Assembly (NCBI GenBank): GCA_035610365.1
Contig: CM069436.1
Span: 88,847,912-88,911,911, forward strand
Direction of reading: 5' to 3'
Source of the DNA: Aquatica leii
Lineage: Eukaryota; Arthropoda; Insecta; Coleoptera; Lampyridae
DNA length: 64,000 nucleotides
Below the pieces are notes generated by a model, which saw only the letters and a program-made list of their open reading frames with translations, did not search any database and had not been told where the DNA came from. Within the stretch, counting starts at the first letter, position 1, and the number at the start of each line of letters is the position of its first letter. The translations under genes were made by a program, and so were the position numbers. Shown here piece after piece: positions 31,800 to 44,722 of this stretch.

Positions 31800-32115
31800 A
31801 AATTAGTGACTACAGAAAAGAAAGTGAGAGTATATAAAACAACAGTAAGGAAACTATTGACCTACTACGCAGCAGAGACAAGGGCAGGAGCAAAGGGAAC
31901 AAAACAGAAAATAAACAACATGGAAATGAAAGTATTAAAGTCGATAAAAAGCATAAAATGTAACGACCACGTAGATAGGATGAGACCAAACATCTCTAAA
32001 AACTATAAGCCATACAGCAGCAGAAGAGTAGGAAGACCAAAAAACCAATGGCAAATTAATATACAATCAACAATAACAGAAACCGAATAACAGGAAGACA
32101 AACAGGAGAAATCCT
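31800..32115 (+). mobile_element. 3' end fragment of an RTE-like LINE
   Basis: The plus strand reads KKVRVYKTTVRKLLTYYAAE, KINNMEMKVLKSIKS and, after a short gap, NDHVDRMRPN with RRVGRPKNQW. This is the conserved order of the C-terminal region of RTE-like LINE proteins (TYAAET, EMKxLR, HxxRM, GRPxxRW). The fragment lacks the RT domain and is internally shortened. Confidence 0.75.
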
Positions 32116-34356
32116 AATCGTACGAAGAATAAGAAGCAGCTATGACGACCCTTTGAGAAATAAACATAAATGGACATCAAATTATTTCAACTGCGTACAA
32201 AAGGAACAGTAAAAAAAGTTAATAACGTACTGCAATTTAAAAAATGTCAAGCAGAAATTTGCAACGAAGAACCGACATAAAATAGAGAATCACCAAACAA
32301 AGAACAAAAATGTTAGACCAAAAAAACTTCCTAATGATGAATTGAAGTAGGCTGGTTGAATTCTTCTAACGTAAGCGTAGCCTACGTTTCATGGAACTAC
32401 GGTATACATCCTTCAGACCAAAAAACTAAAATAAGTAGATATATAAAATTGACCAAAATCTCCTAAAGACAAGACCAAACATCAATAGTGAACCCATTCA
32501 TATAATAAGATCATCTGCACCTGACATGAACAAATCCAGAAAAAAAACAAAAATTACTCTACAAAACACCATAGAACAGATACCTCAAATTATGAATAAT
32601 ACCAAATGAAAACTAAATCCAAGAACATTGAACTCGGCAGAATTAAATAAACATGCGAAAAATTTGAATAAAAAATCCTTTTAAAAAGAAAAAAAACGGT
32701 TCTTTGAAAAAGTAGAAAACAGGAATGACAAAACAAGTTATAAACTTTCAATAAAAAAAAATTAAAAAAAAGACTAAAAAGTAAAAAATAATTATTTAAT
32801 TTAGTTACAATGAAACGACGAAATTTTTATTTAAATCAAATTATTTTATCATTTTTTCCAGGAGTTATATGGTGTATATTCTTGTTTTGAGTATTTTTTT
32901 AATATGTAAAGAATTTTTTAAGACATTTGTGAGTGTTATATACAGTAACGTGCATACACAACAAAAAAGAAAGATAATACTAAGCCACTTGCAAGCATCC
33001 AAAGTAGCTTAAATAAATATTTTTACATACAACCCACAAACAACCTGAGATGAGCAAGTTCTGAGACAACTTGATACAGTTTGTACAGTTTTAAGAACTT
33101 ACTAAAAAATCACAAGAAAAACACGTTTTGAATACAAATTAAGTTTAGTGAGCATGCACATCTTCACTGTTTAAGTCCCCTGGCAGCCATATTGTTCGGC
33201 TTTGATCACGTGCTGATATATATACAATGCGCGTGGAATAAGCTGAATTAAAATGCAAAAAAGTCATAGATTTCCCACTTCGGGTAATAACACGAAAGAT
33301 GGAATAGGATAATACTAGAAAGAAAGGAATAAAAAAAAGAGAAGAAAGTAGTTACACGAGTAGAGAAAAAAAGAGACGGACAGAATCTCAGCGTCTACAG
33401 AAATACTATCAGTGATTAATACGTTGAGAAAAACAAAAGAAGAAAATATTGAATTAAAGAAAAATTGGGAAATGACGTTCAGATATTTAAATATTTAAAA
33501 AAATGCGGCCTAAGAGTTAAAACCAACTGGAACAAAGTCAAAAAATGACATTGTAACTTCGATCTACAAGAAAAAAAAATGTCAGAGATATTAATACTAG
33601 ATTACATAACTGCCAGAATGCGAAAGCCCGAATCAACAAATAAATAGCATATAAAAATAATTTTAGTAATTTTTTCTTAATTAGACCGTTTACATAATTA
33701 GCTCTAATTTAAAAATAATAGTGCTGGCATCTTAAGTTATCAAAGAATCACAGTCATTACTTGCCTCTGATACGAATAAAGATCCTATTATCGTTATTCT
33801 TTTCCAAACGGGATTCAGATAACCTTAGATGTATTTTTGCGTTTATTAGTTTTGTAAAAACCATTATAAAACTATAAACGATACCGCAATGTGTGCAGTC
33901 CATAAATTAAAAAGAAACGCGACAATCTTCACCAGTTCGATTACGAACTATTTTATCATCTAATTTCTAACCGCATTAAATTAGCAGTTAAAACGTACTA
34001 TACTAATCTAGGTTTTTTATCAACGGTGTAGAAACATCAAATTGAAAAAATATTTTAAAATTAGGCAAAACAAACATCGCTAAAACAATAAAACTAACGA
34101 TTCCAAGCCTTTTAAAAATAGTGCGAAATGTGTGATGATGATTTCAAAAATGTTTATAATGTAAAACAAAGTGGAATGTGTTCTTCTTCTTTTTGGATAA
34201 TTACAACAAGAAATTCACGATTCTTATTCTTTCGTCTTATCAAAAGGGTAGTGATTATCAAAATTTTGTCCCTGTAGAACGATCTCGTATCACAAGTAAT
34301 CTCAATATTTTTAGTCTGATCTTTTTGAAGATCGTTCTCGTAACCTATGAATTATA
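32116..34356. other. AT-rich stretch, possible coding relic near 32506-32770
   Basis: A plus frame near 32506-32770 reads like degraded coding DNA (SSAPDMNKSRKKTKITLQ) with stops, but I do not recognise it. The rest shows no supportable feature. Confidence 0.35.
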
Positions 34357-34730
34357 CAGTGTGTGCGAAAAGTATGGAATATATTATACAGGTCGATAAA
34401 TATGCACTTTACTCGAAAAAGTTGTAAATAAAAGTTGTTTATCACTTAGTTATGTACCACCTGGGAGATATCAATTTAAATTTTTGCTGTAAACAACATC
34501 GCAACGAATAACACTTACATTTTTTTAATAGCAAGGCATGTCTTTATTATACTCATTTGATAGAGTCTTTTTTTCTTTTTTCAACCATATGAAACTTGAA
34601 TACCTTTACATCAAAAAATTTTCAAGAAAAACAAGGACATGTCTAACAAATTTATTTTACTGAGCAGTATTAATCAGGTACGTAATATGTAGCATTGAAA
34701 CAATTGAATGCACTTTAGAACACTGTCACA
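34357..34730 (+). repeat. Left terminal inverted repeat
   Basis: Pairs with 35907-36272. The match continues through ACAAGGACATGTCTAACAAA to TGAAACAATTGAATGCACT. It is far longer than the 20-30 bp TIRs of canonical mariners. Confidence 0.9.
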
Positions 34731-34756
34731 CTTTGCTATTTGTTAGTGCTTGAAAT

Positions 34757-35836
34757 ATGGCTCAATTATCTGAGAAACATAGAATTGAAATTTTAATAAT
34801 TCTGGGATATGGAGATAGAAGAAGAACCCAAGACGAAGTATGTAATTTATTTAATAACTTGCATCCAGAATTAAACATTTCGCAGTACACGGTAAGCAAA
34901 ATTTGGCGGAAATTTCAAGAGACAGGTTCGGTGAAAGATGCGAGTAGAACTGATAGACCACTGTCATTAAGTAATGTGGAACGATAAAATGTGTTCTTGT
35001 CTGTTGAGGAAAATCCACAAATTTCTGTTCGGCAAATTGCTAGAGACCATAATTTGAATAAATCGGTTGTACATGACGTTTTAAAAAAAGAAAAATTTCA
35101 TCCTTATAAAGCTTGTGTAGTTCAAGAATTATTTGAAGACGACTTGGACAGAAGGCTGGAGTTTTGTGAAACAATAACAAGCAAACTTGAACGAGATGCG
35201 CATTTTCATAAAAATATCTTATTTACTGATGAGGCCACGTTTTGTTTAAACGGCACAATTAACAAACAAAACACACGTTACTGGTCTTCACAAAATCCTC
35301 ACTGGTATCTAGAAGCACACCCAATACCAGCAGAAAGTCAACGTATGGGTAGGAATGATTGGAAGTCAAATTTTGGGGCCATATTTTTTGAAGGTAGTTT
35401 AACGGCGAATATTTATCTCGATTTCTTAAGATTTGAGTTAATTCCTGCTTTGGCCGAGTTATTTCCACATGAAGTAGATCCAGATATACCTCATAACAGA
35501 ATATGGCTTCAACAAGACGGGGCACCTCCACATTTTGGAATTAATGTCCGCCACTTTCTTAATAATACTTTTCAAAATACATGGATAGGCAGAAGAAGTA
35601 CGATAGAATGGCCTGCTCGCTCGCCGGATTTAAGTCCACTAGATTTTCTTTGGGGCTATATTAAAAGCAAAATGTATGTAAATAGACCTGATAATGTTGA
35701 AGATTTGAAAAATCGCATTAGAGTTGAGATAAGAGCTATAACTCGAGATATGATTTCAAAAGCAATCGATGGTTTTAAAAATCGAATTTACCAGTGTCAA
35801 ATTATGAATGGTTTATATTTTGAACATTTATTGTAA
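34757..35836 (+). pseudogene. Tc1/mariner-superfamily transposase, one in-frame stop
   Basis: ATG at 34757 opens a frame of 360 codons to a TAA at 35834-35836, with one internal TAA at 34985-34987 after SNVER. The N-terminal third is a paired-type helix-turn-helix (VCNLFNNLHPELNISQYTVS; ISVRQIARDHNLNKSVVHDV). Catalytic segments are FTDEATFCLNG (first Asp), WLQQDGAPPHFG (second Asp) and ARSPDLSPLDFLWGYIK (third). The residue at the usual third position is Asp (LSPLD), 40 residues after the second Asp, unlike the 34 of Tc1 and mariner. The protein would cut and paste the element in the nucleus. The stop predicts a truncated, inactive product. Confidence 0.9.
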
Positions 35837-35906
35837 GTTTAGTTTAAATACATTTTTTTGTTATAACAATTTTATGTAAAGATATTTAAAGTTTAATATT
35901 TGCTAT

Positions 35907-36272
35907 TGTGACAGTGCATTCAATTGTTTCAATACTACATATTACGTACCTGATTAATACTGCTCGGTAAAATTAATTTGTTAGACATGTCCTTGTTTTT
36001 CTTGAAAATTTTTTGATGTAAAGGTATTCAAGTTTCATATGGTTGAAAAGAGAAAAAAAAGACTCTATCAAATGAGTACAATAAAGAAGTGCCTTGCCAT
36101 TTAAAAAAATGTAAGTGTTATTCGTTGCGATTTTGTTTACAGCAAAAATTTAAATTGATATCTCCCAGGTGGTAGATAACTAAGTGATAAACAACTTTTA
36201 TTTACAACTTTTTCGTGTAAAGTGCATATTTATCGACCTGTATAATATATTCCATACTTTTCGGACACACTG
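35907..36272 (+). repeat. Right terminal inverted repeat
   Basis: Reverse complement of the left TIR, ending CGGACACACTG before the target TA. One or two single-base differences are visible near the tip (TGTGCG versus TGTCCG on the same strand). Confidence 0.9.
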
Positions 36273-39200
36273 TATATTGGTATTTGCACTACTAATATTT
36301 TAAGACTATCACTATCTCTTTTTATAATGTAGCCAAAATATTTTAATATTTCAAATATTTGTTAGTCTCCTTTTCTAAGCAAATGTGTAATAAGTGGCAT
36401 CCAAATTTTCACAATATTTCCTCTTGTAGATATTTTTTTATATTTTCAACAACGCATAGTTGCATCTCTTGAGGTATTCATCATTTTTAAAACCCAATCA
36501 GCAATTGCACGATTCTGAAAATGACCTAATTTGTCACGTAATTTCTCGTAATAGACATGTACAATTTGTGTGCTTCGTTTAGTGCCAAACCAAACTCATT
36601 TTTTAATAACAAATTTCAGCTGGCTATGTTAAAAATTCTCAGACATAAGATGAATTTTCCAAAAAAAAACTAAGTTTAATAAGATTTTTAGAAAAATAAA
36701 GATTTAAGGCGTAAAGAATGTTATTTTAAGGTAATACCAATTTTAACAAAATTAGAAAATGACTCCACTATTACCAGTCCCAACCCAACATGTAAACAGA
36801 AAAGAAGAATGACAATCGGTTTGGGAAAAATCTTGCGTTCACCTGGCCTGAATGATCCCAGTGAAGATCTTATTTCAATTCAGCAACCAAAGACTCTAGA
36901 AACCAATTATCGAGAAGGCAGTGAATAGAAGTAGAAATTGGTTATGTGATATGTCAAAATTCTCATTATTGATCAGATGATAATCGTCTGCCTAACGTTT
37001 TCAATAATAAATTGATGCAACTTAATGTATAAGCAGAAAATATAAATGTATCAAGTAAATGTTAATGTAAACGAATACAGAAAGAGTTTGACGTTAAAGA
37101 GTCGCTTGATCACATAACATCATAATTTTAACGACTAATTTAGCTAAATTGATCTGATTAACGAACAACAACGTGTTTGCGGACAATAATTATTAATGTT
37201 GCTGAAGAATTACTGATGATCATGACCACTGCACCAAAAATGGTTTGCTTGCAGTCTACGCAAAACTACTACTAACATCTACCTTTTCAGAATAAAAGAA
37301 ATCTGCAAACACATAATACTTTGATTAAACACTGTATAAAACAACTTAGCATCGTAAATTATATATAAAACAACTAGAAACGCGAGCACCCGAGTAAAAC
37401 AAGCCAAGAATTTCAAATATTTCAAAGTGAAAAATCTTCAAGGAATAAATAGATTTTATATTAAAAAAATGCGCTCTCAAGTGCATGTAAATAATATTGT
37501 TGTTAAAAATTAATCCTGGTGCAAAAAACGCATTTATTTATTAGAAACGGTTCGCTGTTTAAAAATTTAAATAAATTAAAAAAAAGGATTGTAAAAGATC
37601 CACGTCTTGATTCAAACTGCCAGTATAAATTCTTAAAAACTCAAGATCAAAGTAAAAATATCAGTTTATAATTAAGTAGAAATTCACTTCTTCACGCGTT
37701 TTCTACATCTCAACTTTTGGTTTTATTGTTTTGTCTCAAGAAGTTTAGATTCGGTCACTTGGAGACAATTTATTTTTAAGAAGTGTTGATGAACTCGCTA
37801 CTTTCACGTTGGGTAGCTTAAAATAACTTCGTTAAGAACTTTTTATTTGTTTAAAAAACAGATGTACGACTTCTGCTTATTTATATTAATGATGGTCTTA
37901 TTATTCTTAGTTTTCAGTTATATTATGTATTAACTTTTTCGTTTGATTTTCCAATTCGCTAATTTAACTAAAATCTAATAATAACTACAAACGAACAACA
38001 AAAAGGGGGATTTATTGTGGTGGAAAATGTTCCCTCACGATTATGAATTGAGATACTGTCGCTCTTTGCAATTAAATAACAATTTCTTTCATTGTCAAAT
38101 TTGCGTGGCTATTAATTATTTTAGATTATTGGAATTAGCAATTAAATTGTTCTCAAACAGAATGCAATTAATGTTATCGCATAATTTGCAGACCATTCGA
38201 TTTTCGATTTGTAGCATAGACAGTAACCATGGATACAGTCGCTGGAGAGACTCAAATGACTGATTTTTTCAGTGTTTTCATTGTTCGGTAATTCTATATG
38301 AAACCAAACTAGAAAATTAAATTTGAGAATCAACAGTTTGATTGATTAACACTGTTACGACATTTGAAATTAATACAGACGAATCCAACGCTAGAAAATA
38401 TTTTTTTTGTTGTATTTACTTTCAATTTCTGGATCAAAAATAAACTACTGACTTACTTAAACCATAGAAAAACCTTCATGTTGAGTTTTCAAGGCACGTA
38501 GTAGATTTCGTGTCGATTATATGGTGACAAGAACTTACTACTGAAAGAAACAGTTTACTTTCAGAGCCTTAAACTGTGAGGTATGAAAAAACTTCGATGA
38601 GTGCAATCTTTTTAATAATTAACAACTGATTCTAATATCCGAGTTAGTCATAGTCTTTTTCATCAATTTTAAAAGTTACAAATTCAAATTTCAAATAAAA
38701 GAATTGATAAGCGACAAGCTTTCAGGGCGTTTCGTACGATCCTTTTATACTACTTCAACACTGTATTTTCCTTACCAAAACAGATTACAGAACATTAATT
38801 ATGTCATGGATCAGGAAATTAATTAGATTGAGACATTTTCCTTTCAAATTTAGAGTTGATCGATTATTATTAACACGTAATGACCATAAAATTTGTTCTA
38901 TAGTATTCGCATTACGGAAAGTTTGTTCCATGTCGAAATTTTTTTATTCGTTATAAAATAAGTTGAAAAGTCTTCTTCTATTCCATAAATTTTAGATACG
39001 CAACTATGAAAAATATTTTTGTTTGGCAACTCTCGATAACACATGCACGCATAAAAATTATGTATTTAAAATTTATCGAATAAATCTCCTGTTATTTTAC
39101 AAGTAAAAAATGTTTTTGTTGAAAAACTAATTTTGACAGTAAAAAATTGTCTGAAAGTATACTGGAAGCCTCAAATTTTAGGAATCTACTTATTTTTTCT

Positions 39201-39965
39201 TTACGTTACTCTGTTTGTATACTTCTTTTGGTATTGTTTCTGACGTCTAATGTGGCATTTGGAATGTTCTAATTCTAAATTCTTTATTTCCTTCATTATT
39301 TCAAATTTTCCTGTGTTTGATTTCATTTACATTTGGTCTATTCATTTTGTACATCCGTTTAGATTTTTATGTAACTTACTTACATCATCTGAAACAGTCA
39401 TTTTCAAATTTTTCTTGTATGTCAAAGTGTGATCCGCACAAATAAATAGTAAGAGCTTTAGATAGGCTTCCTTTTAAATGCTTATGAATTTTATCCGCAC
39501 ACGTATATTTGATTGTATACACTTTTAATTGTGTTTTTTGATTAAAGATTCTCCAAGTTTATTTTCTTTTTGAGTCGAAAGCTATTAGTTTTTGCATCAA
39601 GTTTGTTTTGCTTCTCAGATGCTCCATGTTGATCACCTATTTTGTAATCCCCAAGATCCCATTGTTACACCCTGATTGTTTGACCTCATATTTCGTATTG
39701 TCAGAATTTAGCTTTTTTCTAAAGCAACAATTTTTATTCCAAAATATTTTTTTTTCAGAAATCAAAACTAAATTTCAACCAATAATAAATGATTTCGTAT
39801 TTCAACACTTTCTTAAGAAAAGAAAAAAAGTTTCCACAAATGTTTAAACTCGAAAATGCCCTGTCTCCATATGTCGATTATTGAAAGTGAGCTGCTGCTG
39901 TCGTAAAAGTGTGTCAATATGAAATCACAATACACGTGTATTGCATGAAAATGATAAAAAATATT
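36273..39965. other. AT-rich stretch without recognised gene
   Basis: No coding exon, RNA gene or repeat could be supported. ORFs at 38015-38263 and 39608-39847 look random. Confidence 0.4.
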
Positions 39966-41109
39966 TTATTCCAAGTAAGGCCCATCACTAGCTATACATT
40001 TTCCCACCTGCTTAGCAATTTGTAGATGCCACGCCTTCGTAAAAAGTAAAGCTTGCTGAGCAACTCCGTCTCCCATCAATGCAAATAAGTGGTAATGGAA
40101 CCGAGCCAAATCTAACGAGTAAGCCGCATGCGAAACTATTTTCCAACCAAACGCCTCAATTATTTTCTTGACCGGTTTTGCTGTGTGTGTTTGGTGCATT
40201 ATCATCATTTTGTGTTGCGTTTTTTGATATTCCGGTCGTTTTTCACACAAAGCTTGATTCAGATTCACCATTTGTTGATGGTAGCGTTCAATGTTAACGG
40301 TTTGTAGCTTATGATAGATCACACCTTTCCGATCCCACTAAACACAGAGCATTTTCTTCCGTCTATAGCGATTTGGCCTTGTAGTCGATGTCGCTGATTC
40401 ACCTGAGTTACCAATAATCCTATAGGCTCAGGATTCTCAAATGTATCCACTTTTCATCGCTAGTCACAATTCTATGGAGAAATTACTCTCTTCTGTACCT
40501 GGCAGCATTTCACAAGTGGTTTCCCAGTTTTCCTTTTGTCTTTTATTAAGTTCATGTAAAGCCCATTTTCTTAGTTTCTGAATCTTTCTCATGGTTTTCA
40601 AATGTATGGAAACGGCTTCTCGTGTCACATTCAATTAATCCGCCGGTTAAGTTTGAGCGTCATCCGAATCCAATGATTGCAATTCGCTCTCTTCCATATT
40701 TTTCTGTGATTTTCCACGTTCTTCGTTTCTCACGTCAAAATAACCACTTTTAAATTTTTTAAACCACTCAAAGCACCGTGATTTACCTCACCGTAAGCTT
40801 CGACAAGCCTTCGCTGCGATTCTACAGCAGTTTTCACCAAACGGTAACAGAAAATGAATGCTGTCCGCAAATCGTAGTTTCCAGACACAAAATTCAACAA
40901 GTCCAACGCTATTACAAACTGTATGAAACTTGTATTGTGGAGAGTTGAAAACCTTGGTCAGATGTCAGAACAAATAAATGGCTTCAATGACGCCATCTGA
41001 TGGCAACTACATTGACAGCTATGGTCATCTATTGGTAAATTCCGGTTTCATTAATGATAGTCACGGTTATGATTCATCCCGAAAAATCTGGCATTTCCTG
41101 CCAACCCAA
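39966..41109 (-). pseudogene. Dead mariner transposon (transposase remnant)
   Basis: The minus strand carries a mariner-type transposase with stops and shifts: WVPHEL-like region near 40555 (KLRKWALHELNKRQKENWE), LHRIVTSDEKWIH near 40450-40490 (first Asp), then from 40322 ERYHQQMVNLNQALCEKRPE, HTAKPVKKIIEAFGW and SHAAYSLDLARFHYHLFA (third Asp region). The second Asp segment is destroyed (MHQTHTAKP). The right end TTGGGTTGGCAGGAAATG (41092-41109, minus strand) resembles a mariner terminal repeat; the left end was not recognised. Clearly inactive. Confidence 0.85.
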
Positions 41110-41509
41110 AAAACCAATGCTGATATATAAATTTAGTAACTGTTATATAAAAAATAAAATAATAATGCAGTTTGTTTTTCAATATATTTTTGTACGATTG
41201 AATTTAATTTAATTAACCCAGAAATTTATTTGAATAACTAATTTAATTGCTTAAACGGATTTTATTATGATTACAGTGCACACCGCTTATTGTAATTACA
41301 GTTTTTTAATGCTCAAAGAGCACAAACTTTATCCAGAAGACTTCTTGATCTTTCTGCCGGGATACTTTTCAGAGACATGAAAATCACTTACATTATTTTT
41401 TCTTTTATTTAAACAGATAATATAGCCAGGTAAAGAAATAACAAGATGCAACCACCAAGTGTTTAATTTAAATATATTTCATTTTATTATTTTGTATATT
41501 CCACTATAT

Positions 41510-41900
41510 ATCTATAAAAATCACCACACGACTTTCCTATAAGAATGTCTACATATTTTTTATTTTCAAATTGAAGAAATGCATCCAAGTCAAAAGAATA
41601 TAGAGAATTCTGAAAATTTAGGTTTATCATTTTATTTGCTTAAAAGAAATAATAGTAAAAGTACTAAGTATTACACATTAGGCAATTTTTATTTAAATTT
41701 TTTTTTCATTCTGCCCGCTTTGGAGTGAGTGGAGAAATATAATAAACTGTTAATGTTAGAATTTTTTTTTATTTTAATAAATTGTTAGGAAGAATTATCT
41801 CTATAAAAATAATTCGAATAATTTACATACGTACAAAATTATATAAGAAAAACTGTTAAAAATGGCAGTTACCCCCACTTCCGGTCTTTTATATTTTTCT
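41510..41900. repeat. Dispersed repeat, copy A
   Basis: Shares several blocks with 50090-50625: CACCACACGACTTTCC, AATAAACTGTTAATGTTAGA, ATCTCTATAA and AACTGTTAAAAATGGCAG, in the same order and orientation. No coding capacity. TE class unknown. Confidence 0.6.
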
Positions 41901-44411
41901 GATTCAAGAGACCTTAAATTGCGATCGCTATACTTATAGGAAAGTAAAAATCAGTAAAGAAGAGCATATTTCTTTGGTAAACTGTTATGGAATTTAGAAA
42001 TATAAATTACAGAAATGCAACCAAACTTTTTGGGGTACGTTCTTAAGTCAAAGTGAACCTGAAGATAAAGAAAGACGAGTGACTTTTTTATGAAAGCGAA
42101 AATAATAAAGACAGACAATTTTATAAATTTTTTTATCGAGAAAATCCTTCGTATCAACAAAAATGTTTCTTCACAAAATACCCGCTGCTGAACTGGTAAA
42201 ATTTCTCAAGTATGTTATTCGCAAACCTAGGCAATGTTGCTCGGTCTGATATTGTTGCCAGTTTTATGCCAACATTTTATGTGATAGTCGTTATAACCCC
42301 TTTCTAGATAGTCTTCCATTCCTCAATAAATTTAATAATAATTTAATAATGTCAGTAATTATTTCGGTAAAACAGTAGGTAATATTTCAAGATAAAGTAG
42401 GTAGGCAGTATGGTACCTCGATAATTTTTTTTCTAACAAAAAATGCTATAAAAATTCACTGCTACTTAATCTGGTCTATAAGCGCAATACGGTGAAAAAA
42501 TCCACGTGAACTACTACAGTAATAATGGTAACCATATAGTTACCATTTGATATAGTTTTTGAAGAAGTAGTGCGATTACATTGAAGATCTGCAAACGATT
42601 GAACTACTAAAAATAAATATCAAATTAACTAGTAAATTAGTATTAACTTATGAAAATTACGATAGGGTAATCGCAGCAATCGTAAAGGTCGCGTAATAGA
42701 CGATAAAATAAAAAGGAAGTAAGATTAAGATCGTGAAGTTTTAAGTTGCATAGGCAACATAAAGCAGACTATAAGATGACATAAGCGGTCTGAAACTCAA
42801 AAATAAATTATTTCTATTTTCTAATAACCAGATATAGTCTCACACAGAAACATCACAAATTCAAAATCAATATTGTTGTAGCCTCTTTAGTTTGTGATAC
42901 ATTTTTTTTGCTTAGAAGACGTGTAAAAGGCGCGATGTCAATCTTTAGAACCAAAATAGAAGGTGGACTCAGTATGACTCGCTGCGTACAACTTCTTATG
43001 CTTTAGCCATTTCACCACAATTTATTTAAATGACAAACCCTACTTGTGCCACCTCATTAAAAAGCTCCTGAAAAAATGATACCCAATAGAATACAATCCT
43101 TGATTTCGAACACCCCTTAATACCACACCAACGTTTTTGACAATTTGAAACAAAATAAAGATTAATCATGACATGACTTTCACGATCTTCTGCGTCATTC
43201 GTTCAGCAGAATTGAGTATCAAAATGTAGAAATTTCCGCTGAATAAACGTTTAATAAACTTGATGCCAAAAATGTATTAATGTAATAAAAAGTAACGGTT
43301 ACTCTACAAAACATTAATTTTTAAGCGATTAATCTTATTTTTTATTACATAGTTTAACTATAATACTAAATTACCATTTATTTGAATTATGATTAATTTT
43401 TACACCACTACTACACACCAGCACTACGAAACGTTTTTATCTGTGCTTCAAACTTGGCTTTAGTAAAAATGCAATTCACGGTTTGACGTGTTAAGTGTGA
43501 AAGATCATTAAGCAATTAACAGATCATTTTAAATTGACATAAAAAGTAAAAAAAAGATCGTTGGCCATCTGATAAAATTTATCAAATTTTTTTCCGTCTA
43601 GACGTAAACGACAGATATAAATATTGGCAATCTATTTATTTCTTTCATCACAATTGCATTGGCATGTACATTTGAAAATAATTTAAACAAACGCTAAGTA
43701 ATTTTAACCTAGCAATGAACTTGTTACTTCGTCCTTGAAACAAATGTAAGACTTTCGATGATAAAAAAAAGTTTTGCCAAATCATAAATCTTTTTTAAAT
43801 CACCTATTAACATACTTTAATAAGGCACAGTAAAAATTTGTTTAATAAGAAATTCCAAAAAAAACATAAATTTGCGTAATTCATATTTTTAAAAGTCAAT
43901 GCACTTTAGATCACACAACGAGTCTAAAAATATTTGTTTAATAAGCGCGGAACTTGAACTTATTTGCGAACACTCAAAAGGTTATCAAATGTCTAGCTGG
44001 AAATTAAAAAAATATCGTTTAAGAAAACTAAGTGTATTCATATGAGGTAATCTATAACGGATTTTTTTTGTTTGCTTTAAACATAAAATCAAATAGAAAT
44101 TACTTTGTTTTGGGAAATAAAAAAGTAAAGCGGTAGGTTTTAAAAACAAAATTTGCATAATTATTTTATCGTACATTAAAAGCATTAAAAAAAGTTAAAC
44201 AAGATTAAAATAATTTCGATTAATAAGGAAAAATTCATTGATAATTATTTAAGAGTGAAATACATTAAATACGTGGCTCGATCAAAAAAATATAAGTAAA
44301 AAATTCTTTTAGTCTTCTTTTTTTGGATCGAGAAATATAGTATAAATAAAAAGAAAGAACAATCTTGAACTAATCATTTAATTAAAACAACGACATGGGT
44401 TTAGCATTTTC
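41901..44411. other. AT-rich intronic or intergenic stretch
   Basis: No supportable gene. Sequence near 42300-42420 may continue the dispersed repeat (AAGATAAAGTAGGTAGGC). A 3' end for the transcript ending at 44412 would lie within the first few hundred bases; ATTAAA on the minus strand near 44377-44382 is a weak candidate signal. Confidence 0.35.
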
Positions 44412-44647
44412 TTAAAATATTTTACGCTTTTTTTTTAACTTTTTGGTTTTCTTTGGTTGATTGGGCACTTTAATGACATTTAAAGAACATAATACGTCGA
44501 TAATATCAAAAAGAACTTTAACGGCTTGAAGATTATTATTGACTGTTTTAAAAGTTTCAAGTTTTCTTGAATTTTCTGAGTGACTTGTTTCCGTAATTGT
44601 GTTTTGGCTTGCCGGTTTATAAACCAATAAATCAGAATCAGGTCTAG
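44412..44647 (-). CDS. Terminal exon of the PP2C phosphatase, short isoform
   Basis: The acceptor TTTTCAG ends at 44648, and the exon enters in phase 1 (G|CT AGA). It encodes about 77 residues: ARPDSDLLVYKPASQNTITE, a middle Asn/Leu-rich part and a basic end KKTKKLKKKRKIF before a stop at 44412-44414. The 75-nt intron (44648-44722) has GT-AG ends, is a multiple of three and has no stop, so retention would add 25 residues in frame. The Lys-rich end could act as a nuclear or membrane-targeting signal; this is inference. Confidence 0.65.
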
Positions 44648-44722
44648 CTGAAAACGGGAGACTTTTATATTGGTAATTTTGAAGGGGGTTTATATAAGAA
44701 AAAAATAATAATAAATACATAC

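Larger units (their letters stand above)
34357..36272 (+). mobile_element. IS630/Tc1/mariner transposon with about 370-bp TIRs
   Basis: The element starts CAGTGTGTGCGAAAAGTATG and ends with its near-perfect reverse complement, and both ends are flanked by TA, the target site of this superfamily. The inverted repeats run about 374 bp (34357-34730) and 366 bp (35907-36272), with a 10-bp insertion (CACTTTAGAA) near the inner end of the left copy. It encodes one transposase frame on the plus strand broken by a single stop. Total length is 1916 bp. High TIR identity and only one nonsense codon suggest fairly recent activity. Confidence 0.93.
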
